A DNA stretch of 64,000 bases from Myxococcaceae bacterium (GTDB taxonomy: Bacteria; Myxococcota; Myxococcia; Myxococcales; Myxococcaceae), in assembly GCA_019686135.1 (NCBI GenBank), contig JADGHL010000006.1, positions 33,783 to 97,782 on the forward strand, read 5' to 3'. The translations under genes and the position numbers were made by a program. The notes under the pieces were generated by a model that ran no database searches, was not told the origin of the DNA, and worked only from the letters and a program-made list of their open reading frames with translations. This document shows, in pieces, positions 34,985 through 45,200 of the stretch. Each line of letters opens with the position of its first letter. The stretch's first letter is position 1.

Positions 34985-35032
34985 GCGATCCGTGCGCGGT
35001 CAAGCGCGGATTCCGCGCCGCGGCCGGACGAC

Positions 35033-35638
35033 TCAGCGGATGAGCCCTTCCGCCCTGAGCGCCTCCATCACCGACGCCCGCTCGCGCAGCCGGGAGCGGT
35101 ACGCCTTGAGCTGCGGCCACGCGTTGAGGTCGATGCCCGCCGGCTTCGTCCAGTTGAGGACGGTGACCAGGTACGCGTCCGCCACGGTGAAGTGTTCGCC
35201 CATCAGAAACGGCTTTGACCCGAGCTTCTGCTCCACCCAGCCGAACCGCACGCGCAGCCTCTCCAGCGCGTTCTGGTTCTCGATCTCCGCGCCCTGGTGG
35301 AACAGCGGCCAGAAGATCTTGTGGATCTCCGTGGCGATGTAGTTGAGCCACTCCTGAAGCCGGTAGCGCTCCATCGTCCCCCACGGCGGGGCCAGCGTCG
35401 CGTCCGGCGCCTGGTCGGCGATCCACTGGAGGATCGCCGAGACCTCGGTGAGGCGCTCGCCCGAGTCGAGCTCCAGCACGGGGACGTAGCCCTTCCCGTT
35501 GACGGCTTTGATGTGCCGGCCGTCCTCGAGCGTGCTGGTCTTCATGTCCATCCGGACGAGATCGAACGGGAGCCCGGCCTCGCGCAGCGCGACGTGCGGC
35601 GCGAACGAGCAGGTCCCGGCGGCGTAGTAGAGCTTCAT
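35033..35638 (-). CDS. Glutathione S-transferase, beta-class-like
   Basis: The 201-residue product has the thioredoxin-like N-terminal domain with Cys10 in AAGTCSFAPH, the active-site cysteine position of bacterial beta-class GSTs, a cis-Pro site GYVPVLEL, and ERLTEVSAILQWIAD for the glutathione gamma-glutamyl contact. The helical C-terminal domain has FLMGEHFTVADAYL. It probably detoxifies electrophiles or reduces mixed disulfides in the cytoplasm. It lies between the sigma gene and the glycosylase on the same strand. Confidence 0.9.
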   Translation of the reverse strand: MKLYYAAGTCSFAPHVALREAGLPFDLVRMDMKTSTLEDGRHIKAVNGKGYVPVLELDSGERLTEVSAILQWIADQAPDATLAPPWGTMERYRLQEWLNYIATEIHKIFWPLFHQGAEIENQNALERLRVRFGWVEQKLGSKPFLMGEHFTVADAYLVTVLNWTKPAGIDLNAWPQLKAYRSRLRERASVMEALRAEGLIR

Positions 35639-35671
35639 GCGCCGGGACTGTGGACCATCTCGCCTCGGAGC

Positions 35672-36271
35672 TCAACGCCGCGCGCGCCGCTTCGGCACCT
35701 TCGACACCCAGGGGTTGTCGCGGATCCAGAAGCGGAAGGGCTTGTCCGCCCACTCGCCCGAGTACTCCACGCCGATGCGCGGCCCGGTCGCGATGAGCTC
35801 GGATGGGACCGGCGGCGCGTCCTCGATGAAGAGGTGATCGCCGCGCAGATCCATCCGGTTGTGTGCGCGGGTGATGTGCATCGCGCGGCACAGCTTGCCC
35901 GGGCCGTTGGTCTTGTGGTGCGGGCCGATGCCCTCCAGCGGCTCCAGCCCCCGGACCAGCACGGCCGCCGCCACGCCCTCCGGCTCGACGACCACGTTGA
36001 AGCAGTCGTACATCCCGTAGATCAGATAGACGTACGCGTGCCCGGGCGGGCCGAACAGCACGTCGGTGCGCTTCGTCCGCCCCTTCGACGCGTGGCACGC
36101 GAGGTCGTGCTCGCCGATGTACGCCTCCGTCTCGACGATGCGACCGGCGCGCCGCACCCGCCCGGACTGGTGGACCAGCACCTTCCCGAGCAGATCCGGG
36201 GCGACCTCCAGCGCCGGCCGGGCGTAGAAGGGGAGCGGGAGCCGCGAACGGCGCGAAGCGGTGGCAGCCAT
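35672..36271 (-). CDS. DNA-3-methyladenine glycosylase, AAG/MPG family
   Basis: The enzyme removes 3-methyladenine and related alkylated bases in base-excision repair. The 199-residue product has the family core: [11 protein letters not shown], catalytic Glu in [33 protein letters not shown] active loop and [11 protein letters not shown], then [13 protein letters not shown] 36271 is preferred over ATG 36313 because it gives the normal N-terminus and a TAGCAC box lies eight bases upstream. It is divergent from malQ. Confidence 0.88.
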   Translation of the reverse strand: MAATASRRSRLPLPFYARPALEVAPDLLGKVLVHQSGRVRRAGRIVETEAYIGEHDLACHASKGRTKRTDVLFGPPGHAYVYLIYGMYDCFNVVVEPEGVAAAVLVRGLEPLEGIGPHHKTNGPGKLCRAMHITRAHNRMDLRGDHLFIEDAPPVPSELIATGPRIGVEYSGEWADKPFRFWIRDNPWVSKVPKRRARR

Positions 36272-36349
36272 CGGGGCAGTGCTACCGCACGGGTGCCTGC
36301 CCGTCATTGACATCCCCGCCCCAAAACTCTTGGCGCTGCTGCGGGTCGG

Positions 36350-37921
36350 ATGCAGATTCCCCAGAGCATGCGACCGCTGGGCCGGCTCTCCGGGATCCTC
36401 CTTCCAGTCTTCTCCTTCCGCAGCCGTGACGATTTCGGCATCGGCGACTTCGGCGCCTTCGAAGGGCTGTTCGACTGGATGGAGGCGGCCCGCCAGCGGA
36501 TGTTGATGGTGTTGCCGCTGCTGCCCACCGCGCCCGGCGACCCGTCACCCTACGCCACGCGTTCGGCGTTCGGGCTCAACCCGCTCTTCATCCACCTGCC
36601 GTCGGTGCCGGAGTTCGAGACCTCGGGCGGCTTCGGCGCCATGAGCGACGAGGACAAGCGCCGGCTCGACGAGGCCCGCGCCGCGCCGCGGATCCGCTAC
36701 GAGCTGGTCTTCCCGGTCAAGGGCAACGCCTTCCGCCGCGCGTTCGACGCGTTTTTCCAGAACGACCTGCGGACGAACAGCGCGCGCGCCCGCGCGTTCT
36801 CCGAGTGGGCGGAGTCGCAGCGCGACTGGCTGGAGACCTTCGCGCTCTTCGCGGCGATCTCCGACGATCGCCAGAACCGCGCCTGGTGGGAGTGGCCCGA
36901 ACCGTTGCGCGACCGCCACCCGGACGCGCTGCGCGCCGAAGCCGAGCGGCTCGAGCGCGAGGTGCTGTTCCGCAAGTGGCTGCAGTGGCTGGCCGAGACC
37001 CAGTGGCGGGAGGTCCGCACGCGGGCGGAACGAAAGCGCATCCTTCTGTGCGGCGACGAGCCGTTCATCATCGGCCAGGACAGCGCGGACGCCTGGGCCA
37101 ACCCGCGGATCCTCCGGCGCGACGCGCGGCTCGGCGTGCCGCCGGACGCCTTCAGCGCCACCGGCCAGGACTGGGGCCTGCCGTGGTTCGACTTCGACGA
37201 GATGGCGAAGGACGACTACGCGTGGCTGCGCTTCCGCGCGCGCAAGGCGGCCTCGTACTACGACGTGCGCCGGGTCGATCACGCGGTCGGCTACTTCCGC
37301 CAGTGGATCCGCGATCCGCGCTCGCCCACTGGGCGGTTCGTCCCCGAGGACGAGTCGCGCCACATCCCGCTCGGGGAGCGACACTTCCAGCTGCTCAGCC
37401 AGAACGCGGGGATCATCGCCGAGGATCTGGGGGTGATCCCCGACTGGGTCCGCCAGACGCTGACGCGGATGGGCATCCCCGGCTACCGCGTGCTGCGCTG
37501 GGAGAAGGACGGACCGGACTTCCGCAACCCGCATGACTTCCCGGCGGTGTCGCTGGCCACCACCGGCACCCACGACACCGAGACCGAACGCGAGTGGTGG
37601 GAGTCCTCCATCCAGCAGCACGAACGCGAGGCGATGGCGCGCGCCTACTCCGAGCTGCACGGCGTGCCCATTACCCCCGAGTTCACGCCGCAGATCCACG
37701 AGGCCATCCTCGCCGCGGCGCTGAACTCGGGGAGCGATCTGGTGGTGCTGCCGTGGCAGGACGTGCTTGGCACGCGGGAACGGATCAACCTGCCGGGTTC
37801 GATGATCGACGCCAACTGGTCCTACCGGATCCACCACAACGCCGACGAGCTTTTGCGCGCGCCCGAGACCCGCGCGGCGGCGGCGCTGATGGCGCGGCTG
37901 ACCGAAGCGGCGGGCCGTTGA
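36350..37921 (+). CDS. malQ: 4-alpha-glucanotransferase (GH77)
   Basis: MalQ (amylomaltase) transfers alpha-1,4-glucan segments between maltodextrins. The 523-residue product has the GH77 catalytic residues in order: nucleophile Asp in [10 protein letters not shown] near residue 305, acid/base Glu in IIAEDLGVI near residue 351 and stabiliser Asp in TGTHDTET near residue 405. The N-terminal region contains [10 protein letters not shown] and [10 protein letters not shown] as expected. Starting at ATG 36350 or ATG 36368 makes little difference. It stands alone, convergent with the DUF2330 gene, with no glycogen genes in view. Confidence 0.92.
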   Translation: MQIPQSMRPLGRLSGILLPVFSFRSRDDFGIGDFGAFEGLFDWMEAARQRMLMVLPLLPTAPGDPSPYATRSAFGLNPLFIHLPSVPEFETSGGFGAMSDEDKRRLDEARAAPRIRYELVFPVKGNAFRRAFDAFFQNDLRTNSARARAFSEWAESQRDWLETFALFAAISDDRQNRAWWEWPEPLRDRHPDALRAEAERLEREVLFRKWLQWLAETQWREVRTRAERKRILLCGDEPFIIGQDSADAWANPRILRRDARLGVPPDAFSATGQDWGLPWFDFDEMAKDDYAWLRFRARKAASYYDVRRVDHAVGYFRQWIRDPRSPTGRFVPEDESRHIPLGERHFQLLSQNAGIIAEDLGVIPDWVRQTLTRMGIPGYRVLRWEKDGPDFRNPHDFPAVSLATTGTHDTETEREWWESSIQQHEREAMARAYSELHGVPITPEFTPQIHEAILAAALNSGSDLVVLPWQDVLGTRERINLPGSMIDANWSYRIHHNADELLRAPETRAAAALMARLTEAAGR

Positions 37922-37951
37922 TTCTTCGGAGCGTCCGCTCCCCGAAACAAC

Positions 37952-37988
37952 GGTGCGGCCGGGGTGCACGACACACCCCGACCGCACC
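37952..37988. terminator. Strong hairpin between convergent genes, possible bidirectional terminator
   Basis: GGTGCGG at 37952-37958 pairs with CCGCACC at 37982-37988, and CGGGGTG at 37960-37966 pairs with CACCCCG at 37974-37980. One C/A mismatch separates the two arms and the loop is seven bases. It begins 30 bases after the malQ stop. There is no T run on either side, so it would not be a classic intrinsic terminator; a weaker hairpin lies at about 37925-37946. The rest of 37922-38287 shows no credible gene. Confidence 0.45.
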
Positions 37989-38287
37989 TCCCGTCCTACC
38001 CGCCCTTCCCCACAACTGCGCTGCCCGAAGAAGCTGAGGCTCGCCCCGGCGCGCGCCATCCGCCCGGCGAAGGATGAGGGACGGCCGCACGGTCGGACGC
38101 CCGCCCGCCGTCGTGCACGCCTGATTGCTCCCGGTGGAGGGCATCGCCCGACCGGCTGAGCCCGCCGGCCGGCGAGGGGACGTCAGCCGCTACGAGCGAA
38201 CAACGCGCGTCGAGGCGGCACGCCGGTCAGGACCGCACACCCGAACCGACGGCGATCGCTTCCCACTCCCAGCAACTCGCCCGCAGC

Positions 38288-39937
38288 TCAGCACCGGCGC
38301 CGGGCCGAACGGCGCGCACCGAGCGACAGCAGCCCGAACAGAAGGAGCGCGCCGCCGGGGCCCGCGGCGGCAGCGCCGTTGCAGGCACACCCCACCCCGG
38401 GAAGGCTGCCGCCGGCCCTGCGGATCACGTCGTCGATCGCAGGCGTGTTGTCGGCGATGAGGCCCGGCCCGCCGATCGCCGCGTACTGTTCTATCCGCTC
38501 CGCGTACGGGCCATCCACCAACCCGCCGCTGCCGTACGGTTCGACCTCCCAGGAGCGGCCGTCCTCCAGGGTGATGCGGACCTTCGACGGCGTGCCGTCC
38601 AGATTGCACGTGGCCGTCGCCGTCGCGGTGTGCACTTGCTTCACCTCGGGCGCGGTGGCGTTGAAGTCGAACTCCGGATCGACGGTCATCTCCTCTGCCG
38701 ACATCGTGGTGAACAGCCGGGTCAGATACGGCCGGTGCTCGAGGATCTCCCGCGCATGGAGCAGCGGCTCGACGATGGTGGTCTGCAGCTCCTGGGCGAA
38801 CCCGGCGGCGTCGAAGGGGAGCCGGTTCGGATCGTTGTCGATGTCCGAACGGTACTGCTCGATCGAGTTGTAGAACTGCTGCGGCGTCACGATCCCCTCG
38901 AGCGCTTTGGGGAGCGGGATGTACTTCTGGAACATGGCGAAGATCGCCCCGTCCCCGCGGGGGAAGTTCTGCGCGAAGAGCGCGAGCGTGAAGTCCACCG
39001 GGTGCGTCTTCTGCGCGAGGATGCTGGTGTCCAGCGACGGGCCGGGCAGCATCCACTCCGGCGGGTTGGCGAACGGCGCGCTCGGGCCGGCGTATTCGGT
39101 GAGGAAGGCGCGGCCGCCGGCCTCGTCCACCGCGCGCGAGGCGACCTCGAGGTAGTTCGAGGCGCCGCGCAGCCAGTCGATCCGCGTCTCGTTGATGAGC
39201 GCGTGGCGGTAGTTCACCGGCACCGCGCGGTGCTCGGCGAAGACGTACGCGGTGATCGGCAGATCCGGCCGCGTGGCGACGGCAGTCAGGCGGATCGGGA
39301 TGCACGGGAGCGCGCCTCCGAAGTCGATGGCGATCGGCCGGAGCTCGCCCACGGAGCGATCCTTCTGCAGCTTGAGGGCGAGGAAGTTGTAGCCCTGGCC
39401 CAAGTAGGGATCGAGCACCGACGGATCGGCCAGCGTGTAGCCGTTGTCCTTCAGCCAGCCCGCCAGAAGCTGCCGATCGTCCGCGGCGAGCACCACCGAG
39501 TCGTACGGTCCGACCTGTCCCTGATAGAGCACCGTGACGCCGCTGGTGCCGGCGTCCGCGTTGGCACCAGGCGGATACCCTTTGGCGGCGGCGTCGACCA
39601 GGATGGCCTGTTCCCAGCAGCTGTTCTGATCCCACTGCAGCTGGAAGGACGGCTGGGTCGCCTGGCGGACGTACTGGAGGAACTGGGGCGAAGAGACCTT
39701 CAAGGTGGGCACGCCGTGGACCGGCACCACCCAGGAGAAGTCCGTCGCCTCGCCGGCGTACTGGATGCCGATGTGCGCTTCGACCTTGCCGTCACCGATG
39801 TCGAAGACGATGTCCTCGCCGCTCTGGAGGATCGGAACGTTGCTGCAGAAGAAGCCGCCACACGCCTCCGTCCGTCCTGGCGACAACAGCAGCGCCGCAC
39901 AGCACAGCGTCCCCAGTGACAAGGTGAACGTCCGCAT
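38288..39937 (-). CDS. DUF2330 protein with MYXO-CTERM-like sorting tail
   Basis: The 549-residue product has a signal peptide followed by ACGGFFCSN near residue 25, the hallmark N-terminus of DUF2330 proteins. Long beta-rich regions follow (AHIGIQYAGEATDFSWVVPV). The C-terminus has GVGCACNGAAAAG, a hydrophobic stretch (GALLLFGLLSLGA) and a terminal Arg cluster, as in MYXO-CTERM sorting signals that anchor and process surface proteins in Myxococcota. The ATG at 39937 has GGGAGG seven bases upstream. Function is unknown; a processed surface protein is the best guess. It is divergent from the tamA-like gene. Confidence 0.83.
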   Translation of the reverse strand: MRTFTLSLGTLCCAALLLSPGRTEACGGFFCSNVPILQSGEDIVFDIGDGKVEAHIGIQYAGEATDFSWVVPVHGVPTLKVSSPQFLQYVRQATQPSFQLQWDQNSCWEQAILVDAAAKGYPPGANADAGTSGVTVLYQGQVGPYDSVVLAADDRQLLAGWLKDNGYTLADPSVLDPYLGQGYNFLALKLQKDRSVGELRPIAIDFGGALPCIPIRLTAVATRPDLPITAYVFAEHRAVPVNYRHALINETRIDWLRGASNYLEVASRAVDEAGGRAFLTEYAGPSAPFANPPEWMLPGPSLDTSILAQKTHPVDFTLALFAQNFPRGDGAIFAMFQKYIPLPKALEGIVTPQQFYNSIEQYRSDIDNDPNRLPFDAAGFAQELQTTIVEPLLHAREILEHRPYLTRLFTTMSAEEMTVDPEFDFNATAPEVKQVHTATATATCNLDGTPSKVRITLEDGRSWEVEPYGSGGLVDGPYAERIEQYAAIGGPGLIADNTPAIDDVIRRAGGSLPGVGCACNGAAAAGPGGALLLFGLLSLGARRSARRRC

Positions 39938-40031
39938 CCGGACCTCCCGGGAAGAGCAGATCTTTGTACCACCGCCGCCGCGATGCCCACAGCCCACCTC
40001 GGCGAAGACCGCCGGCCGAAAACGCTCTCCG

Positions 40032-42218
40032 ATGCCGCACATCGGCTACAACCCGCGCGTGCCACGAAGGGTCGTCCTCGTTTTGCCAGCGCTGACCGCC
40101 GCGCTCGCCGCCTCCGCGTGCATCACCGCGCCACCGAAGGATCAGCCGCTGGTGAAGGAGCTGCGGATCGAAGGCACCCATCAGGTCTCCGAGGGCGACA
40201 TCAAGGATCGGATTCTCACCACCGAGCCGTCGTTCCCGTGGGAGTTCGAGGTCTTCGACCCCAACGCGTGGCAGGCCGATCTCCGCCGCATCGAGCGGTA
40301 CTACGAGACGCAGGGCTACTTCCAGGCGCGGGTGGTGGAGGACGAGATCATCCCCGAGGACGATTCGGTCCGGCTGCGGGTGCGCGTCCTGGAGGGCGAA
40401 CCCACGCGCATCGCGGAGATCCGCATCGAAGGCCTGGACGCGCTGACCGAACCGCAGCGCGTCATCGCGCTACAGGGCTTCCCGCTCCGCGAGGGGGAGA
40501 TCTTCAAGGAAGACGTGTGGGCGGACGTGAAGCCGACGCTGCAGTCGCGGCTCCGGGAGATGGGCTACGCCGAGGCGGTGGTGGACGGGACGGTGGAGGT
40601 GGACGTGGACACCCACCTCGCGCGGGTGCTCATCCAGGCCACGCCGGGCCAGCGCTACCGCTTCGACGAGATCTTCGTCGCGACGGACGCGAACCCGAAG
40701 GTCCCGCCGAAGTGGATCGTCGAGGAGGCGCGCAGGGCCATCGCGAAGGGCCAGTGGTACAGCGAGTCCGCGCTCGCCGAGGCGCAGTCCCGCGTCTTCA
40801 AGATGGGCGTGTTCGGCGGCGTGAAGGTGAACCGCGGCGCCGCCAACCGCGCGGCGGGCACGGTGCCGGTGGTGATCGACGTGCGCGAGGCGCCGTTCCG
40901 CACCATCCGCTACGGCTTCGGTATCGGCATCGACCCGTCGCGCCAGGAAGGCCGCGTGCTGGGCGAGTACGTCAACCGCAACTTCTTCGGCAGCCTCCGC
41001 CAGTTCTCCGCGAAGCTGCGCGTGGGCTACGCCTTCATCCCGTCGGTGATCGACGTGGTGTTCAACAACACCGCGGTCACCCACTTCCAGGATCCGCTCG
41101 CATCGCTGCAGCTCGACTTCTCGCAGCCGCGCATCCTGCTCCCTTCGCTCAAGTACTTCGCCTCCCTGGAGGGCGAGCTGCGCCCGGAGCAGGCGTACGC
41201 GGTGGTGGGCGGGCAGGCGAAGACCGGCGTGGCCTGGTCGCCGGTGCCGTCGCTGGTGGGCCAGCTCTCCTACAACTTCGAGGCGTACCACTTCACCCGC
41301 GGGGTGGCCGGAATCGGCGGACAGCGGCCGCTGCTCGCGTTCGGGTGCGACGACGATCCGTGCGTGCTGTCCTTCGTGGAGGCGCAGCTCGAATACGACC
41401 GGCGGATGCGGATGACCACCGCGGGCCTGCGGCCGGATCCGGTGGATCCCGCGCGCGGCTACTACCTCGGGCTCTCGCTGCAGGCCGGCGGCGGGCCGCT
41501 GGGCGGGTCCTTCCAGTACGTGCGCATCACGCCCGAGGTGCGCGGCTACATCTCCTTCCTCGAGAACGAACGCCTCACGCTCGCGGCGCGGGTGCGAGCC
41601 GGCACGCTGATCTCCGAACAGGAGTCGCCGATCGTCTCGCGCTTCTACGTGGGCGGCGGCACGTCGATGCGGGGCTACGGCAACCGGCGCCTCTCGCCGC
41701 TTCTGCTCGTCCCGCCCGACGTCGAGAACGGCACCCTCCGCTGCCAGTCGAACGATCCGGACGTGGATCCGTGCCAGACGATCGCGCCGGTGGGCCGCAC
41801 CATCGGGGATGTGGTGCCGATCGGCGGCGAGCGGATGTTCGAGGGTTCGCTGGAGGCGCGCTACCGGTTCAACGAGGACTTCGTGTTCGCCGCGTTCTTC
41901 GACACCGGCTTCAACAACCGGGCCGACCGTCTGGGAAACGACATCACGTGGAGCAACGCGCCTGCCTACTTTGCGACCTGGCTCCAGTACGCGGTGGGGC
42001 TGGGCGTCCGCTACGTCACCCTGGTGGGGCCGATCCGGGTGGATCTCGCGTACCGGCTGCCGTTTGGAACACCGCCCCGAGTCTATGAGTTGCCGGGGAC
42101 GTCGCTGGTGCCCCCGCCGGGTGGCGGGTGCTTCGGGCTGGGCGAGACACAGCGTGGACCGACGGTGAATCCCGAGGGCCGCTGTTCGTTGCACATCTCA
42201 ATCGGAGAGGCGTTTTGA
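40032..42218 (+). CDS. TamA/BamA-like outer-membrane assembly protein
   Basis: The 728-residue product has N-terminal POTRA domains (LVKELRIEGTHQVSEGDI near residue 40, TRIAEIRIEGLDALTEP near residue 130 and a third near residue 215) and a C-terminal 16-strand Omp85 barrel with SRFYVGGGTSMRGYG, the conserved L6 RGY motif, near residue 545. With TamB it forms a translocation/assembly module spanning the envelope; an Omp85-superfamily role in barrel protein insertion is also possible. GTG 40059 gives a tidy 20-residue signal ending AASAC, so it may be lipidated. It is coupled to the next gene by a TTGA overlap. Confidence 0.85.
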   Translation: MPHIGYNPRVPRRVVLVLPALTAALAASACITAPPKDQPLVKELRIEGTHQVSEGDIKDRILTTEPSFPWEFEVFDPNAWQADLRRIERYYETQGYFQARVVEDEIIPEDDSVRLRVRVLEGEPTRIAEIRIEGLDALTEPQRVIALQGFPLREGEIFKEDVWADVKPTLQSRLREMGYAEAVVDGTVEVDVDTHLARVLIQATPGQRYRFDEIFVATDANPKVPPKWIVEEARRAIAKGQWYSESALAEAQSRVFKMGVFGGVKVNRGAANRAAGTVPVVIDVREAPFRTIRYGFGIGIDPSRQEGRVLGEYVNRNFFGSLRQFSAKLRVGYAFIPSVIDVVFNNTAVTHFQDPLASLQLDFSQPRILLPSLKYFASLEGELRPEQAYAVVGGQAKTGVAWSPVPSLVGQLSYNFEAYHFTRGVAGIGGQRPLLAFGCDDDPCVLSFVEAQLEYDRRMRMTTAGLRPDPVDPARGYYLGLSLQAGGGPLGGSFQYVRITPEVRGYISFLENERLTLAARVRAGTLISEQESPIVSRFYVGGGTSMRGYGNRRLSPLLLVPPDVENGTLRCQSNDPDVDPCQTIAPVGRTIGDVVPIGGERMFEGSLEARYRFNEDFVFAAFFDTGFNNRADRLGNDITWSNAPAYFATWLQYAVGLGVRYVTLVGPIRVDLAYRLPFGTPPRVYELPGTSLVPPPGGGCFGLGETQRGPTVNPEGRCSLHISIGEAF

Positions 42219-45200
42219 AGCGGGTGCTCCGCAGGTTCGCGCTGGTCGTACTGACGGTCATCGCGTTCGTGCTCCTGCTCACGGTGGGCGCGTGGTTCTT
42301 CCTCCACACCGGCCCCGGCGAGCGGTTCGCGCGGCAGCGCGTGGTGGACTCGCTCCATCAGGTGCTGCCGGGCAACGTGGACATCGGCCGGCTCACGCTG
42401 TCGGGGAACACCATCGTCCTGCTGAACGTGGCGCTCTATGACCCCGAGGGCATCCGGGTGGCGTGGATCCCCCGCCTCGAGGTGACGTTCAGCGTCTTCA
42501 ACCTGGTGCAGGCGAACGTCGATCTCTCGAAGATGCGGATCGAACAGCCCGAACTGCACCTGGTGCTGGACGAACGCGGCCTGAACCTGGTGCGCGCGCT
42601 GCAGAAGGAACGCCCCACGCCCACGGAGCCGGGCGAACCGTCGACGGCGCTGGTCCACGTGCGCGACCTACAGATCGACGGCGCGACGGTGGACTTCGAG
42701 CAGTCCACTCTCCCCGACTTGGCGCCGCGCGCCCGCGTGGAGGCGCTCTCCGTCCGCGGGAGCTTCGATCTCGTGGGCGCGGAGCAGCGGATCGCCGGAC
42801 ACCTCGAGCTCGGCGGGACGGTGACGTCTCCCGTCAAAGGTCCGCTCTCCCTGCGCGCGGATCTGCACCAATTGAAAGAGACCCTGGACGCCTCCTCCAC
42901 GCTCGAGCTGGCGGGCGCCGCGCTCGACGCGAAGGCACACCTCGACGGCACCGAGCGCGCCCGCGTCGACCTCGGCAAGCTGGCCGCGCCCGAGAAGACG
43001 GTGAAGGCGTTCTTCCCCGCCTGGCCGCTCGTCGCGCCGCTGGCGCTGAACGGCAGCGTCGATCGCCGGGGCAACCTCGCCACGCTCGATCTCCACGCCA
43101 GCGCCGCCGGCGCGCGGGTGGATGTGGGCGGCGGAGTCGACGTGGCGAAGCTGCGCGCCGAAGGGCTCACCGTCGACGCGAGCGGCGTGGACTTCTCGAA
43201 GCTGGTCGAGAAGGGCCCGACGTCGGACGTGACGCTCACCCTGCGCGCCACAGGCGGGGGCACGTCGCTCAAGACGCTTCAGGGAACCCTCTCGCTCTCG
43301 GTGCCGAAGGCGGGGCTCGAAGGGCAGACGCTCGGGCCGATCGCTCTGGAAGCTTCGGCGGACGAGGGTCGGTTCGAGATCGCCAAGCTGCGCGCCCAGC
43401 TCCCCGGCGCCTCGCTGACGGCACACGGTTCGGGGACGCTCGAGCACGTGTCGGTCACCGGCGGGCTGGAGGCGACGGACCTCGGGCTGTTGGGTCGCAC
43501 CGTCGGCCGCATCCTCCGGCCGGAAGGCCTGCCGCTCTCCGGAACGGGCGCGCTGCGCTTTGCGGTCAAGGGCCCGCCCGAGCACCCGGGCGTCTCGGTG
43601 GACGGCACCTTCGCGTCGCTGCAGTACGAGTCGTACCAGGCGAGCGGGCTCTCTTTGACCGCCACCGTGCCCGACGTGCTGCAGCCGCTGGACGCCAACG
43701 CAGACCTTCGGGCGCGCGCGCTGCGCATCGGCGAGCGCCTCTTCCGCGACGTCCGCACGCAGCTCGTCAACCGCGGCCGCGCGCTCACCGCCGACGTCTC
43801 GGCGCAGGGATTCGCCGACGTGTCGCTCCACCTCGAAGGGACGCGGGACGAGGGCGGCGAGGGCCTTGCGCTTTCGGAGATGGAGCTGCGCTACCCGGAG
43901 GCGATCTGGAAGCTGCAGCGGCCCTCGCACGTGAGCTGGGGCCCGAAGGGCACGCAGGTGGACGAGCTGGTGCTCGAGTCGGGGCGGCAGCGGATCACCG
44001 TGGACGGCGGCGTGCGCGGCGTTGGGCTGGACTTCCGCGCGCTGGTGGAGAACCTCGATCTGCAGAAGCTGCCGAAGGCGGCCATCCCCGGAGATCTCGG
44101 CCTCGGCGGCCAGGTCGACGCGAAGATCGCCGCCGCGGGGACCACCTCGCACCCGTCGGTCACCGCGCAGGTGCGCGTCCGCGACGGCCGGGTGAAGACC
44201 TTCGAGGATGTCGACGTCGAGCTGGACGCGAGGTGGGCGAAGGATCGCGCCAGCGGCGAAGTGAAGATGCTGGCCCTCAACAGCGGCGTGATGGGCCACT
44301 TCGACGTGCCGACCGTCGGGCTTCTAGAGGGCGCCGATCGCCCCGTCGCGATCGACCTCGCGGTCCAGAAGACGCGGTTGGAGGCGCTCTTCGCGGCGCT
44401 GAAGGTGCAGACGGGGCTGCGCGGCGACGCCGCGGCGACCATCCACGTGGAAGGCTCGGCGAAGGATCCGCGCGTGCGGATCGCCGTCGACAGCGATCAT
44501 CTGCAGCAGGTGTCCGGTCCGCCGGCGGACCTCGACCTCGTCGTGGAGAGCACGAAGGACGGACCGCTGGTCGCCCGCATCGACCTCGACACCATGGGGA
44601 GCCACAGCTACCTGCTCCTGACCACGCCGTGGCGCGCGGTGCGGTTCATCCGGGGGCCGGTGACCGGCGAGATGTTCCTCACCGAGCCGGTGCATCTGGA
44701 GGGCGCGTTCCGCGAGGTTCCCCTCGAAGCGCTCGCCGCCTGGGGCGTGGTCCACGCCGGCCTGCAGGGCAAGGCGTCCCTCACCCTCGAAGCAGAGGGC
44801 GCGGTGCGCTCGCCGACCGGGAAGGTCCACCTGGCGATCCGCGGCGCCACCGACGGACGGATCAAGCCCTTCGACGCGTTCGCCACCGTGACCGCGGAGG
44901 AACGAAAGGTGGCGTTTACCCTCACCGCGCTGCGCGGGCAGACGCGGATGGCGGATCTCGGCGCCAGCTTCGCCGAAGGGCTGGGCGGCCTGATCGCGGG
45001 CAGCGATCCGGAGAAGGTCCAGCTCGAGGTGGAGGGAGACCTGGGGCCGGTGATGCTCTCCGAGCTGCGTTCTTTGACCCGCACCGCTCCGCCGGATCCC
45101 GAGGCGCGCGAGCCCGAAGGCGTCATCACCGCGACCGTGCGCGCCGGCGGCACGCTCGCGGATCCCCGCGCCGAGCTCGCGCTGTTCGCGGACAAGCTCG

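Noticed and set aside
34985..35032. TTGACC upstream of the ECF sigma gene as a promoter
   Set aside because: No acceptable -10 follows at 16-18 bases, and no clear ECF-type GGAAC/TC pair is visible.
37922..38287. Short frames in the malQ-DUF2330 interval (for example 37953-38159 plus)
   Set aside because: They have Arg/Pro-rich composition, no ribosome site, and cross the inverted repeat at 37952-37988.
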